DNA from: Parapusillimonas granuli
GTDB lineage: Bacteria; Pseudomonadota; Gammaproteobacteria; Burkholderiales; Burkholderiaceae_B
Direction: 5' to 3'
Assembly (NCBI RefSeq): GCF_013416525.1
Contig: NZ_JACCEM010000001.1
Location: forward strand, 248,001-312,000
DNA length: 64,000 nt
Below, in pieces: positions 25,657 through 36,893 of the stretch. A program made the translations under genes and the position numbers. Each line of letters opens with the position of its first letter. Position 1 is the first letter of the stretch. The notes below the pieces were generated by a model. That model was not told the origin of the DNA and ran no database searches. It saw only the letters and a program-made list of their open reading frames with translations.

Positions 25657-26787
25657 TCAAGCGTCCATGCGGAAGATCTGGCCGTGCTCGCGCATGGCGT
25701 AGCGGTCCGTCATGCCGGCGATGTAGTCGGCGATGGCGCGCGCCTGGGCGTCGGGATCGTCGCGCCGGTGGTCCTTGGCCAGCAGGCGCGGGTCGTTCAG
25801 GAAGGCGACGAACAATTCCCTGACGATGCGGCGCGCCTTGCCGGTCATGCGCATGACGCGGTAATGGCGGTACAGGTTCTCGAACAGAAAGCGCTTGAGC
25901 GCGTCCGCCTGCCGGCGCATGCCGGCGGAGAACGCCGCCAGCGGCGGGCAGGCGCGGACCGCGTCGGCGCTGTCCGGCTGGTAGCGGCGGATGTTCTCGA
26001 GCGTGGTTTCGGTCAGGTCGATCACCAGGGTGTTGATCATCGCCCGGATGATCTCGGCCACCAGGCGCCGCTTCTCCAGCGACGGATACCGGCGCTTCAC
26101 CTGGGCGTGGTGCGTGGCGAAGATCTCCAGCATCTGCAGCTGATCCACCGTGATCAGCCCCGAGCGCAGGCCGTCGTCGATGTCGTGATTGTTGTAGGCG
26201 ATTTCGTCCGCCAGGTTGGCGATCTGGGCCTCCAGGGACGGCTGCGTGCGCGCCAGGAAGCGCTCGCCCACGTCGCCCAGCCGCTTGGCGTGCTTGGCCG
26301 AGCAATGCTTGAGTATGCCTTCACGCGTCTCGAAGCACAGGTTCAGCCCATTGAAGGCGGCATAGCGCTCTTCGAGCTCGTCGACGACGCGCAGGCTTTG
26401 CAGGTTGTGCTCGAACCCGCCCGCCTCCGGCGCGAATTCCAGCATGCAGGCGTTGAGCTCGTCCTGGCCGGCATGCCCGAAAGGCGTGTGGCCCAGGTCG
26501 TGGGCCAGCGATATGGCTTCGGTCAGATCTTCGTGCAGGCCCAGATTGCGCGCCAGGCTGCGGGCGATCTGGGCGACCTCGATGCTATGGGTCAGCCGGG
26601 TGCGGAAGAGATCGCCTTCGTGGTTGATGAAGACCTGCGTCTTGTATTCCAGCAGGCGAAAGGCATTGCAGTGGATGATGCGGTCGCGGTCGCGCTGGAA
26701 CTGGTTGCGGCCGGTCGGCGGCGCTTCGTCGTACCGGCGGCCGCGCGTCTGTTCGGCGCGGGAGGCGTAAGGTGCAAGCGGGTTCAT
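25657..26787 (-). CDS. dgt: Deoxyguanosinetriphosphate triphosphohydrolase-like protein (dGTPase)
   Basis: 376 residues. HD-domain metal ligands are present: His in [15 protein letters not shown], the HD pair in [16 protein letters not shown], and Asp in [15 protein letters not shown]. The start [19 protein letters not shown] and the [22 protein letters not shown] block match the dGTPase type-2 group. It hydrolyses dNTPs, typically dGTP, to the nucleoside and triphosphate, helping control nucleotide pools. It follows aroB by 28 bp on the same strand, the last gene of an aroK-aroB-dgt operon, and is convergent with uvrA. Confidence 0.95.
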   Translation of the reverse strand: MNPLAPYASRAEQTRGRRYDEAPPTGRNQFQRDRDRIIHCNAFRLLEYKTQVFINHEGDLFRTRLTHSIEVAQIARSLARNLGLHEDLTEAISLAHDLGHTPFGHAGQDELNACMLEFAPEAGGFEHNLQSLRVVDELEERYAAFNGLNLCFETREGILKHCSAKHAKRLGDVGERFLARTQPSLEAQIANLADEIAYNNHDIDDGLRSGLITVDQLQMLEIFATHHAQVKRRYPSLEKRRLVAEIIRAMINTLVIDLTETTLENIRRYQPDSADAVRACPPLAAFSAGMRRQADALKRFLFENLYRHYRVMRMTGKARRIVRELFVAFLNDPRLLAKDHRRDDPDAQARAIADYIAGMTDRYAMREHGQIFRMDA

Positions 26788-26815
26788 CGCCGTTCCCTGG
26801 TCGGCACCGGCCGGT

Positions 26816-27904
26816 CTAGCCCACGGCGGCCGAGGCCGCCCCGGCCAGGACCTGCTTGAGGGCGTCCAGCGGCGCCGGCTCGAAGCAGGCCCGCCCGATT
26901 TCCGGCAGCAGGATGAAGCGCAAGGTCCCGCCCTCGGTTTTCTTGTCGACCTGCATCAGGTCTATCCACCGGTCGACGCCCAGGTCGGGCGGCTGGACGG
27001 GGCAGCCTATGGCCGCGACCAGGGCGCGCACGCGCCGCGCGCTTTCCGCGGGCAGGCCGTGCGTCAGCACCGACAGTTCGGCCGCCTGCACCATGCCGCA
27101 GCCGACGGCTTCCCCGTGCAGCCATTGGCCATACCCGAGCCCCGCCTCGATCGCGTGGCCGAAGGTGTGGCCGAAGTTCAGTATGGCCCGCAAGCCGGAC
27201 TCGCGTTCGTCCTGCGACACCACCTGGGACTTGAGCTCGCAGGAGCGCCGGATGGCATGGCTGATGGCCTCCGGATCCAGGGCGCGCATTTTCGCGGCAT
27301 TCCGTTCGCACCAATCGAAGAATTCCGCGTCGATGATCAGGCCGTATTTGACGACTTCCGCCAGGCCCGCGGAAATTTCACGCGGCGGCAGCGTCCGGAG
27401 GACGTCGGTGTCGATCTCCACCGCCACCGGCTGATGGAAGGCCCCGATCATGTTCTTGCCCAGGGGGTGGTTGATGGCGGTTTTGCCGCCCACCGAGGAA
27501 TCCACTTGCGCCAGCAGCGTGGTGGGCACCTGAAGAAACCGTATGCCGCGCATGTAGCTGGCCGCCGCAAAACCGCACATGTCGCCGATGACGCCCCCGC
27601 CCAGCGCCACCAGCACGCTCTTGCGGTCGCAGCGGTTGCGCAGCAGGCCGTCGAAAATGAGGTTCAGCGTTTGCCAGTCCTTGTGCGCCTCGCCGTCCGG
27701 CAGCGTGATCCTGATGACGGGCTTGCCGCTGCGGGCCAGCGCCTTTTCCACGCGCTCGCCGTACAAGGCGGCGACCGTGGGGTTGGTGACGAGCGCGATG
27801 GCGGTGGCGTCGGCGGGGATGCTTTCCGCCAGGCGGTCCAGACGGCCCGGCGCGACGTGGATGGGATACCGCCCCCCCGGCGTATCCACCTGCACTATAC
27901 TCAT
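26816..27904 (-). CDS. aroB: 3-dehydroquinate synthase
   Basis: 362 residues from ATG 27904 ([20 protein letters not shown]), overlapping the aroK stop as ATGA. NAD and metal sites are seen in [75 protein letters not shown] and [17 protein letters not shown], where the His and Glu residues bind zinc. It converts DAHP to 3-dehydroquinate, step two of the shikimate pathway. Its translation is coupled to aroK. Confidence 0.97.
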   Translation of the reverse strand: MSIVQVDTPGGRYPIHVAPGRLDRLAESIPADATAIALVTNPTVAALYGERVEKALARSGKPVIRITLPDGEAHKDWQTLNLIFDGLLRNRCDRKSVLVALGGGVIGDMCGFAAASYMRGIRFLQVPTTLLAQVDSSVGGKTAINHPLGKNMIGAFHQPVAVEIDTDVLRTLPPREISAGLAEVVKYGLIIDAEFFDWCERNAAKMRALDPEAISHAIRRSCELKSQVVSQDERESGLRAILNFGHTFGHAIEAGLGYGQWLHGEAVGCGMVQAAELSVLTHGLPAESARRVRALVAAIGCPVQPPDLGVDRWIDLMQVDKKTEGGTLRFILLPEIGRACFEPAPLDALKQVLAGAASAAVG

Positions 27905-28509
27905 GGGTTCACCTCGTGTCGTTGAAGCAAGGGCAACAAGGCGCGCAGCACTTGCGGCACGGGCATGGTGCCGGTTTCGAATGTGATGTGCGCCACGCTT
28001 TCGTACAAGGGCTCGCGTTCGGCCAGCAGGCTGCGCAGGCGGGCTTCCGGGTCGGCGGTTTGCAGCAAGGGGCGGTTGCGGTCCCGCGCCACGCGCCGGT
28101 AGAGCTCGTCGGCGCTGGCGCGCAGGTACACCACCACGCCCCGTTCCTTCAGGTAGCGGCGGTTTTCGGGGGCCAGCACCGCGCCGCCCCCGGTCGCCAG
28201 CACGATGCCGCGCCTTTGCGAGCACTCGTCCAAGGCGGCGGTTTCACGCTTGCGGAACCCTTCCTCGCCCTCGATGTCGAAGATCAGCGCGACCCTGACG
28301 CCGCAGCGAGCCTCCAGTTCGTGGTCCAGGTCGACGAAATCGCGCCCCAGAAGGCGCGCCAGCTGGCGCCCGATGGTCGTTTTGCCGGCGCCCATCATGC
28401 CGACCAGGAACACGGGCGCATCGTAGGGCAGCGAGGCCTGCGGCGCATCGGGCGGCGAGCCCGGACCGTGCCCGGTTTCGGCGGGCGGTAAAGGTAAAGA
28501 ATCAATCAT
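27901..28509 (-). CDS. aroK: Shikimate kinase
   Basis: 202 residues from ATG 28509 ([13 protein letters not shown]); an in-frame extension upstream would run into the PBP1A gene region and is rejected. Walker A is [16 protein letters not shown], followed by [12 protein letters not shown] (shikimate and Mg binding), [13 protein letters not shown] and the lid DRNRPLLQ. It phosphorylates shikimate at C3. A stretch of about 30 residues before the kinase core is disordered and not conserved. It leads the aroK-aroB-dgt operon and is divergent from the PBP1A gene. Confidence 0.96.
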   Translation of the reverse strand: MIDSLPLPPAETGHGPGSPPDAPQASLPYDAPVFLVGMMGAGKTTIGRQLARLLGRDFVDLDHELEARCGVRVALIFDIEGEEGFRKRETAALDECSQRRGIVLATGGGAVLAPENRRYLKERGVVVYLRASADELYRRVARDRNRPLLQTADPEARLRSLLAEREPLYESVAHITFETGTMPVPQVLRALLPLLQRHEVNP

Positions 28510-28624
28510 TTGTGTATTATCCCACTTGCAAGCCGGATGCACGCCGCTACACTGCATTACTCGGTTACATAAACCTGAAGCGCAAATCATAGTCCCACCC
28601 GGCTTGGACTTAAAATCGCACCTA

Positions 28625-31051
28625 ATGAGTTCCTCTGACAAATCCCCCAAAAGCAACTCCGGCGCATCCGGTTGGATAGGCCGCTTCCTGTTCAAGGCGG
28701 CCGTCTTCACGGCGGGCCTGGGGCTGTGCGGCGTCCTGCTGGGCTCGCTCGCGCTTGCGCTGGCCTGGCCCAATCTGCCCGACCTCAGCGCCATGATCGA
28801 CTACCGCCCGCGGGTGCCGTTGCGCATCTATACGGCGGACAAGGTGCTCATTGGGGAGTTCGGCGAAGAACGCCGCAACGTGCTGCGCTTCGACGAAATA
28901 CCCGACGTCATGAAATCGGCCATTCTATCAGCCGAGGACGACCGCTTTTACCAGCACGGCGGCATAGACTGGACGGGCGTGGCCCGCGCCGTGGTCGCCA
29001 ACCTGACGCAGCTTTCCAAGTCGCAGGGCGCCAGCACCATCACCATGCAGGTGGCGCGCAACTTCTATCTGTCGTCGGAAAAAACCTATACGCGCAAGTT
29101 CTACGAACTGCTGCTCACCTTCAAGATCGAGGCCACGCTGACCAAGAATCAGATCCTCGATCTCTACATGAACCAGATCTACCTGGGCCATCGCGCCTAC
29201 GGCTTCGCCGCGGCCTCGCGCACCTACTTCGGCAAGCCGCTGGGCGAAGTCACGCCCGCCGAAGCCGCCATGCTGGCGGGCATTCCCAAGGCGCCGTCGC
29301 GCTTCAACCCCATCGCCAATTTCGAACGCGCCAAAACGCGGCAGCTCTATGTGTTGAACCGCATGAAGAACCTGGGCTATCTGACCGAAGCGGAATACCA
29401 GGAAGCCATCAACCAGAAGATCGTGCTGAAATCCGCGCCCGGCACGCCGGCGGGCGGCTACGCCATCCACGGCGAATACGTGGCGGAACTGGCGCGGCAG
29501 CTGCTTTACGGCGTCTACCAGGACAACATCTATTCGCGCGGCTTCAACGTCTACACCACGGTGCACTCGAAAGACCAGGAAGCGGCCTACCAGGCGGTGC
29601 GCGAAGGCATACTCGACTACACCCGGCGCGCGCCCTATCCCGGCCCGGAAGAAACGCTCGACCTGCCCGCCGGCATCGAAAAGGATCCGGCGCGGCTCGA
29701 CGCCCTGCTGGACGGGCTCCAGGAAAAATATCCCGACAACGTCGACGTGCTGACGGCCGTCGTGCTCTCGGCCTCGCCGGAAAAAATCACGGTCGCCCGG
29801 TCCTCATCGGAGATCATCGACGTCACCGACAAGGGCGCGCTGCGCATCGTCGCGCGCGGCCTGGCCAAGAACGCCAAGGACAACGTGCGCATACGGCGCG
29901 GCTCCGTGGTCTACGTGCACAAGAACGGCGACCACTGGGAAGTCATCAACATGCCGACCGTCCAGGCCGCCTTCGTTTCGCTGCGCGCCCAGGACGGCGC
30001 CGTCCAGTCCATGGTGGGCGGCTTCGATTTCGAGGAAGGGAAATTCAATCGCGTCACCCAGGCGTGGCGGCAGCCGGGCTCGGCGTTCAAGCCCTTCATC
30101 TATGCCTCCTCGCTGGAACGCGGCCTGACGCCCGCCACGCAGATTTCCGACGAGCCCTTCGTCCTGACCGCGGCCCAGACCGGCTCCAAGGCCTGGGCGC
30201 CCAAGAACTATGGCGGCAAGTACGAGCCCATGCTGACCATGCGCGAGGCGCTGTACAAGTCCAAGAACATGGTCTCCATCCGCATCATGCAGGCGGTCGG
30301 CCCCAAATACGTGCAAGACTACCTGACACGCTTCGGCTTCGACCGCGAACGCCAGCCCGCGGTGCTGCCGCTGGCGCTGGGCGCGGGCAGCGTCACCCCA
30401 TTGCAGCTGGCCGGCGCCTACGCCGTCTTCGCCAACGGCGGCTATCGCGTGCCTCCCTACCTGATCGACTATGTCACCGACAGCGCCGGCAAGGTCATCA
30501 TGCAGTCCAAGCCCGCCGTGGCCGGCGACTCCGCCGCGCGGGCCATCGACCCGCGCACCGTCTACGTCATGAACGACATGATGCGCGGCGTGGCCACGTA
30601 CGGCACGGGCGCGCGCGTCCACCGCGAACTCAAGCGCAACGACATCGGCGGCAAGACCGGCACCACCAACGACTCCCACGACGCCTGGTTCGCCGGCTTC
30701 ACGCCCAAGCTGGTCGGCGTCGCCTGGATGGGCTTCGACCAGCCCCGCTCCCTGGGCTCCACCGAAACCGGCGGCGGCGCGTCGCTGCCCATCTGGCTCA
30801 ACTACATGCGCCAGGCGCTGAAGAGCCAGCCGCAGATCCCGCCCGGCCCGCTGCCCAGCGGCCTGACCCTGGTCGACGGCGAATACTATTTCTCGGAATT
30901 CCCGCCGGGCCAGGCGGTCGCCCGGGTCGGCCTGCCCTCGGCGCAAGACATCCCCGTGGACGGCGGCGGGTCCGACGGCATCGGCAATCTGCTCAATCAA
31001 CTGACCGGCGGCCGCTCGCAAGGCTTCCCGCAAGAGTCCATTCCGTTCTAA
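28625..31051 (+). CDS. mrcA: Penicillin-binding protein 1A (bifunctional transglycosylase/transpeptidase)
   Basis: 808 residues from ATG 28625 (MSSSDKSPKSNSGASGW). One N-terminal membrane anchor (about 17-45) is followed by a GT51 glycosyltransferase with the catalytic Glu in ILSAEDDRFYQHGGIDW. An OB-like insert comes next. The transpeptidase has the nucleophile Ser in GSAFKPF (SxxK), SKN in YKSKNMVSIRI, and KTGTTNDSHDAWF (KTG box). It polymerises and crosslinks peptidoglycan in the periplasm. All catalytic residues are intact. It is divergent from aroK, as in many betaproteobacteria. No cyaY gene separates it from lptM here. Confidence 0.96.
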   Translation: MSSSDKSPKSNSGASGWIGRFLFKAAVFTAGLGLCGVLLGSLALALAWPNLPDLSAMIDYRPRVPLRIYTADKVLIGEFGEERRNVLRFDEIPDVMKSAILSAEDDRFYQHGGIDWTGVARAVVANLTQLSKSQGASTITMQVARNFYLSSEKTYTRKFYELLLTFKIEATLTKNQILDLYMNQIYLGHRAYGFAAASRTYFGKPLGEVTPAEAAMLAGIPKAPSRFNPIANFERAKTRQLYVLNRMKNLGYLTEAEYQEAINQKIVLKSAPGTPAGGYAIHGEYVAELARQLLYGVYQDNIYSRGFNVYTTVHSKDQEAAYQAVREGILDYTRRAPYPGPEETLDLPAGIEKDPARLDALLDGLQEKYPDNVDVLTAVVLSASPEKITVARSSSEIIDVTDKGALRIVARGLAKNAKDNVRIRRGSVVYVHKNGDHWEVINMPTVQAAFVSLRAQDGAVQSMVGGFDFEEGKFNRVTQAWRQPGSAFKPFIYASSLERGLTPATQISDEPFVLTAAQTGSKAWAPKNYGGKYEPMLTMREALYKSKNMVSIRIMQAVGPKYVQDYLTRFGFDRERQPAVLPLALGAGSVTPLQLAGAYAVFANGGYRVPPYLIDYVTDSAGKVIMQSKPAVAGDSAARAIDPRTVYVMNDMMRGVATYGTGARVHRELKRNDIGGKTGTTNDSHDAWFAGFTPKLVGVAWMGFDQPRSLGSTETGGGASLPIWLNYMRQALKSQPQIPPGPLPSGLTLVDGEYYFSEFPPGQAVARVGLPSAQDIPVDGGGSDGIGNLLNQLTGGRSQGFPQESIPF

Positions 31052-31120
31052 CCGGCGGCCCGGCCCATGCGCTATCATTGGCAAGGGCAGCCGCTCATGT
31101 TTCACCCACCGGAGCTTCTC

Positions 31121-31317
31121 ATGCAAGCGCCTTACAAACAGACTGCCGTCCATCGGGTTTGGCGCAAGGCCGCCGCCGGCCTGTCCCTGCTCGCCCTGAT
31201 CGCCGGCTGCGGCTACAAGGGCCCGCTGTACATGCCCCCGCCGCCCGCACCCGACGAATCCCTGGTCGCGCCGCCCACGTCGGGCACCCTTCCCACAACC
31301 CCACTCGAAAAGAAAGA

Positions 31318-31321
<4 letters not shown>
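31121..31321 (+). CDS. lptM: LptM-type small outer-membrane lipoprotein (YifL family)
   Basis: 66 residues from ATG 31121 (MQAPYKQTAVHRVW), preceded by GGAG. A lipoprotein signal ends in the lipobox LIAGC, giving Cys30 as the lipidated residue. The mature start CGYKGPLYMP is the hallmark of LptM, which in E. coli helps LptD fold and form its disulfides. A Pro-rich tail follows. The stop overlaps the lysA start as ATGA, so the two are translated together, a pairing seen in many proteobacteria. Confidence 0.87.
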
Positions 31322-32589
<1,268 letters not shown>

Positions 32590-32772
32590 GTTCCGCCGGC
32601 GCCGAAACACAACGGTTCCATGCAGGCCGGCATGCGATCGATCGCCCTTCCGACGCCGCGGCATAAAGAAATTCAGCCTCCTGCCGTTAAGCAGATGTGG
32701 GGCAATCCCTGGCCGTTTTCAAACGAACGGCGGCTGAATCATCGCATAAGAAAAGGGCTGGCCCTATAGATC

Positions 32773-35685
32773 ATGACGGTCTCGACTACAACTCGCAGGA
32801 AGCTGGGCAAGAGGGTCGCACACCTCAGAAGCCGCCTGGTTTATTACTTCTCGCTGTATCTGGTTCCTGCGATCATTGTGTTGTGTTCCGTGCTGGCCGT
32901 CATGTTCCTTCCGGAACGCTATCCGTCGGCCAACGCTCAGCGGCTCGAGTTCAGGCACGTCCCCGATCCGGCCGCCGCACTGACGCCCGATGACGCGCTG
33001 GCGGAGCTGAAAGGCCGCGCGCCGAATCCGGCCCTGCCCGTCGGCTCGCCTGGCTGGCTGCTCATCGGCGCACCCGGCGAGGCCGGCATCACCCACCCCG
33101 CGCTGGAAATCCCCACGCGCCTGATCCAGTCCCTGTCCTGCTGGAATGCGCAAGGCATGGAGGCGCTGGGCAGCAGCGCCGAGCCGCGCGGCCCGCAAGG
33201 CTCCGTCCGCAACTCCAAGCAAGGCTACTCGGTCGCCCTCGACGGCATCGCCCTGCCGGCCTCGATTCTCTGCCGGGTCACCTTGTCGGAACCCGGCGTG
33301 CTTTCCGTCAACCTCTGGAATACGTCCGAGCTGGTCAAGTCCAATCACCGCTATGAGCGCGGCACGGGTCTGCTGGAAGGCGGCCTGCTGACCATGGCGC
33401 TTTTCATCGTGGTCATCGCGCTGACGACCAAGACCTGGACCTATCTGCTCCTGGCCGCCTGGCTGGTGGGCAACCTGCGGCTGGGCGCCTACGCCATGGG
33501 CTGGGACAACCATTGGCTGGGGCACAGCATTCCCATGGAATGGATGCCCCTCATCCGCCAGGTCACCGTGGCCGCCTATTTCCTGCTGACCTACACCCTG
33601 TTCACGCAGTTGTTCCGGAGCGCGCACAACGCCAGCCATCCCCGCCTGCTGCGCGCCGCGCAATGGTCGGGCCTGGTCTTGCTGGCCGGCTCCTTCCTCC
33701 TGCCCTACGAATGGTTCGAGCCGCTGATGTGGGCCACTTGCGGCTTCGGCATCCTGATCGCGGCATTCCTGCTGGCGATCAACCTCTACCGCAGCCCGTC
33801 CCGGTTCCGGATGTGGCATATCGTGGCCCTGAGCATGGCGCTGTGCGTGATGTTTTCAGGCACGCTCATCGTGCTGTTCGGCCGCACGGAATTCACCGAC
33901 ATCTTCAACGGCGTCGTGGCGCTGCTGCTGTCCAGCGTCACGGTGGCACTGGCGGTGGCGGAACGCATGCGCGAGGACACCCTGGAGCGCATGCGCGCCC
34001 AGACGGAGCTGATCAGCAATTATGCGATGACGCCCATGGGCATGTTCACCCTCGACTCCTCCGGCGTCTTCCTGCGGATGACCCACTCCCTGGAGCAGAT
34101 GCTGGGCATCTCGATGCGCCACAGCCAGGGCGGGCGCTGGACCGACTACTTCGAGCCGCAGGACTGGATCGCCGTCGCCAGCGCCACGAAAGCCGGCCAC
34201 GAAGTCGAAATCAAGCTGCTGGATTCCGCCGCCCGGCCGGGCCGGCCGCAACACTTCGTCCTGCAGGCGACCCTGTCGGGCGGCCACATCGACGGCTCGC
34301 TGCTGGACGTCACGGCACGCACGCAGACCATACAGCGCTTGCGTTCGCTGGCCGACAACGACCCGCTCACCGAGGTGCTGAACCGGCGCGGCATCGAGAA
34401 AGCGGTGGGGCAGGCGCTGGACGACGTCGCCAAGGGCGTGCCCTGCTCCCTGGCCTACCTGGACCTGGAACACTTCAAGCGTATCAACGGCCTGTTCGGG
34501 CACACGGCGGGCGATGAAGTCCTGAAGCTGGTCTGCGAACGCATCCAGGCCTGCCTGACCGAACAGCAGAAAGTCGGGCGGATCGGCGGCGACGAATTCG
34601 TGATCCTGTTTAGCGGGTCCACCGCCGCCGAAGCCAAGGAACTGGCCACCCGGGTCAGCGCCAGCATCAACACGGCAACCTACAACATCGGGGCGCGGGC
34701 CTTCCAGATCGCCACCGCCATGGGGGTCGTGGCGCTGCACATGGGCATGACGGTCAAGGACGCCATCTCGGCCGCCGCCCATGCCTGCCGGGACGCCCGC
34801 AAGCGCCGCCGGGACGTGATGGTGTACGAGGAGAACTCCCTGGAACTGCAGGAGCACGCGGAAGAGCTCCGACTGTTCGACCAGCTGGAAGGCGGCCATT
34901 CGCCGCGCGGCCTGTACCTGGACATGCAGCCCATCATGTCGCTGCACAGCCCCATGGAGTCGCTCAACTTCGAGGCCCTGCTGCGGGTGCGCGACTCCAC
35001 CGGCTCGCTCATCCCGTCGGGCAAATTCATCGCTTCGGCGGAAGAGAACGGCACCATCACGCTGATCGACAAGTGGGTGTTCACCGCCACGCTGGAGTGG
35101 CTGGCCAAGCACGAGAACCGCCTGAAGAACACGCGCTTCGTCAATGTGAACCTCAGCGGCGTTTCCTTGAACGACGAGAAGTTCATCAATTCGCTGTTCA
35201 ACGTCCTGGAGCGCTACGAGGCCCTGTGCAAGCTGCTCTATGTCGAGATCACCGAAGGCGTCGCCCTGCAGGACCTGGACCGCACGCGGCAGTTCATGCT
35301 GCGCCTGCGCCGCATGGGAGCCCATATCGCCCTGGACGACTTCGGCGCCGGCTATTCTTCGTTCTCGTACCTGAAGGAGCTGCCCGCCGACGCCATCAAG
35401 ATCGACGGCGCCCTGATCAAGGACATGATGGCCCACGAAACCAACAAGGCCATCGTGCGCACCATCAGCGAACTGGCCCGCAACCTGGGCATGAAGAGCA
35501 TCGCGGAATGGGTGGAGGACTGCGACACGCTGGAAGCCCTGAAGGAAATGGGCATAGACTACGTGCAAGGCTATGCGGTTTCCAAGGCGAAGCCGCCCAT
35601 CGACATCCTGAACGCCGGCTCGATCCTGGATCTGGTGTCCGATCCGGACACCCGGGCCTTCATCATGCGGCAGAGCCGGGAATAG
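32773..35685 (+). CDS. Membrane-bound GGDEF/EAL protein (c-di-GMP cyclase and/or phosphodiesterase)
   Basis: 970 residues. One N-terminal membrane segment (about 25-47) and a periplasmic region of roughly 150 residues precede a block of seven or so helices (about 205-395), an arrangement like 7TMR-DISM sensors. A PAS-like stretch (about 415-520) follows. The cyclase domain has GRIGGDEFVIL with GGDEF at 605-609. The phosphodiesterase domain has EAL at 734-736 (NFEALLRVR), NVNLSG, EITE, DDFGAGYSSFSYL, IKIDG, AEWVED and QGYAVSKA, so the expected metal and catalytic residues all seem present. Which activity dominates cannot be read. It stands alone, convergent with another GGDEF gene. Confidence 0.92.
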   Translation: MTVSTTTRRKLGKRVAHLRSRLVYYFSLYLVPAIIVLCSVLAVMFLPERYPSANAQRLEFRHVPDPAAALTPDDALAELKGRAPNPALPVGSPGWLLIGAPGEAGITHPALEIPTRLIQSLSCWNAQGMEALGSSAEPRGPQGSVRNSKQGYSVALDGIALPASILCRVTLSEPGVLSVNLWNTSELVKSNHRYERGTGLLEGGLLTMALFIVVIALTTKTWTYLLLAAWLVGNLRLGAYAMGWDNHWLGHSIPMEWMPLIRQVTVAAYFLLTYTLFTQLFRSAHNASHPRLLRAAQWSGLVLLAGSFLLPYEWFEPLMWATCGFGILIAAFLLAINLYRSPSRFRMWHIVALSMALCVMFSGTLIVLFGRTEFTDIFNGVVALLLSSVTVALAVAERMREDTLERMRAQTELISNYAMTPMGMFTLDSSGVFLRMTHSLEQMLGISMRHSQGGRWTDYFEPQDWIAVASATKAGHEVEIKLLDSAARPGRPQHFVLQATLSGGHIDGSLLDVTARTQTIQRLRSLADNDPLTEVLNRRGIEKAVGQALDDVAKGVPCSLAYLDLEHFKRINGLFGHTAGDEVLKLVCERIQACLTEQQKVGRIGGDEFVILFSGSTAAEAKELATRVSASINTATYNIGARAFQIATAMGVVALHMGMTVKDAISAAAHACRDARKRRRDVMVYEENSLELQEHAEELRLFDQLEGGHSPRGLYLDMQPIMSLHSPMESLNFEALLRVRDSTGSLIPSGKFIASAEENGTITLIDKWVFTATLEWLAKHENRLKNTRFVNVNLSGVSLNDEKFINSLFNVLERYEALCKLLYVEITEGVALQDLDRTRQFMLRLRRMGAHIALDDFGAGYSSFSYLKELPADAIKIDGALIKDMMAHETNKAIVRTISELARNLGMKSIAEWVEDCDTLEALKEMGIDYVQGYAVSKAKPPIDILNAGSILDLVSDPDTRAFIMRQSRE

Positions 35686-35700
35686 GCCGGCCGCCTTCGA

Positions 35701-36714
35701 TCAACAGGCCCTGGGCTCGGTCAGCAGGGGGCGGCGGACGCTGCGGGGTACCGCCTTGTTGCGCTTGTAGGCGTACATGCGTTCATCGGCGAGTTCCAGC
35801 GCGGCTTCCAGCGTGCCGGCTTCGGACTTCAGCGCCATGCCCAGCGATACGTTGACGTTCACCCGGGCGAGCGCCGATTCGAGCCGGGCGATGAGCAGCT
35901 GCGCGATGGCCGGGGTGGTGCTGTAGGTGACCACGCCGAATTCGTCGCCGCCCAGCCTGCCCACGGAGTCGGAACTGCGCAGCGCCGACGATATGGTCTG
36001 CGCGGTCAGGCGCAGCAAGTCGTCGCCCGCCGAATGGCCGTGGGTGTCGTTGACGGTCTTGAGGAAATCCAGGTCGAACATGACGATGGCGGCATCGGCG
36101 CCGGATTTCATGCATTGGGCTTCGATCTGCTTGAGCCTGCGCATCCACCCCGCCCGGTTCAGCACGCCGGTCAGGGCGTCGATGAAGACATCGCGCTGCA
36201 TTTCGTTGACCAGTTCGTTGGCCACGACCAGTTCTATGCAAAGATCCAGCGTGAACGCGATGCTGCGGGCGCAGGCCCTGACGCGGCGCCAGTCTTCGTG
36301 GGTGGCGCCGTCCACCACCGCCTGCTGGGCGACGCCCAGTATGCAGCCGGTGATTTCCTGGCGCTCGTTGTAGAGGTCGAACTTCAGCAGGCAGTCGCCC
36401 GCCTGCACTTCCTGCAGATGACCCGTGAAGAACCGCAGGTGTTCGGCGGGATTCAAGGTGCGCGTAAAAAGATGCGCGAGCGCTTTGGATTCCTGCCAGT
36501 TGCCGCCCGACAGGGCGCCAAGGGCGTCGACCGAAGGGTTGCCGAATACGCCGGTGCCCACGGCAAGCGGCTGGGCCCCCAGCGCGCCGGACATGCAGGC
36601 CCAACCCTGCACGGGAAGAAATTCATTCAGCAGGCGCAGGCTGGCATCGAGTGCATCGATGATCAGGCTGTCTGCGCGGGCTTGTGTATTCGATGCTTTC
36701 GGGGCTGCCAACAT
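35701..36714 (-). CDS. Diguanylate cyclase with N-terminal sensor region
   Basis: 337 residues from ATG 36714. Residues 1 to about 175 are a soluble, GAF-like sensor region without obvious membrane segments. The cyclase domain begins DVFIDALTGVLNRAGWM and carries FDLDFLKTVNDTHGHSAGDDLL and RLGGDEFGVV, with GGDEF at 255-259. No RxxD inhibitory site was seen five residues before GGDEF (the sequence there is SDSVGRLGG). It makes c-di-GMP from GTP in the cytoplasm. A minus-strand promoter lies at 36777-36806. Confidence 0.9.
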   Translation of the reverse strand: MLAAPKASNTQARADSLIIDALDASLRLLNEFLPVQGWACMSGALGAQPLAVGTGVFGNPSVDALGALSGGNWQESKALAHLFTRTLNPAEHLRFFTGHLQEVQAGDCLLKFDLYNERQEITGCILGVAQQAVVDGATHEDWRRVRACARSIAFTLDLCIELVVANELVNEMQRDVFIDALTGVLNRAGWMRRLKQIEAQCMKSGADAAIVMFDLDFLKTVNDTHGHSAGDDLLRLTAQTISSALRSSDSVGRLGGDEFGVVTYSTTPAIAQLLIARLESALARVNVNVSLGMALKSEAGTLEAALELADERMYAYKRNKAVPRSVRRPLLTEPRAC

Positions 36715-36736
36715 GGTTATTGGTTTTTATTGCTGC

Positions 36737-36825
36737 ATATCTGGATAGGCCTTCAGAGCCCGCGCGCTACCATGACATTGTATGTCGGCGAGCATCTATC
36801 TGTAAATTCTACAATATCCAGATAT
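36737..36825. repeat. Inverted 11-bp repeat flanking the diguanylate cyclase promoter
   Basis: ATATCTGGATA (36737-36747) and its exact reverse complement TATCCAGATAT (36815-36825) are separated by 67 bases. They bracket the putative minus-strand promoter of the cyclase gene, one arm upstream of -35 and the other in the leader. They could bind a regulator that loops the DNA. Confidence 0.5.
36777..36806 (-). promoter_or_regulatory. Putative promoter of the diguanylate cyclase gene
   Basis: On the minus strand TTTACA (36801-36806), 18 bp and TACAAT (36777-36782) resemble a sigma-70 promoter directed at the gene starting at 36714. The -10 lies within a short palindrome GACAT-TGT-ATGTC. Confidence 0.45.
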
Positions 36826-36893
36826 ATATGCCAGCAAAGAATGAGGGCAGCCGGGCCCCATGCGGAACCCGGCGCCGTCCAGCCCAAGACGGC

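Noticed and set aside
31052-31120. A cyaY (frataxin) gene between PBP1A and lptM, as I recall from related genomes
   Set aside because: Only 69 bp separate the genes and no coding frame fits.
32590-32772. Terminator or small RNA in the gap after lysA
   Set aside because: Scattered short inverted repeats (for example AGGGC-TG-GCCCT near 32756) are present, but none has a convincing stem with a U-tract.
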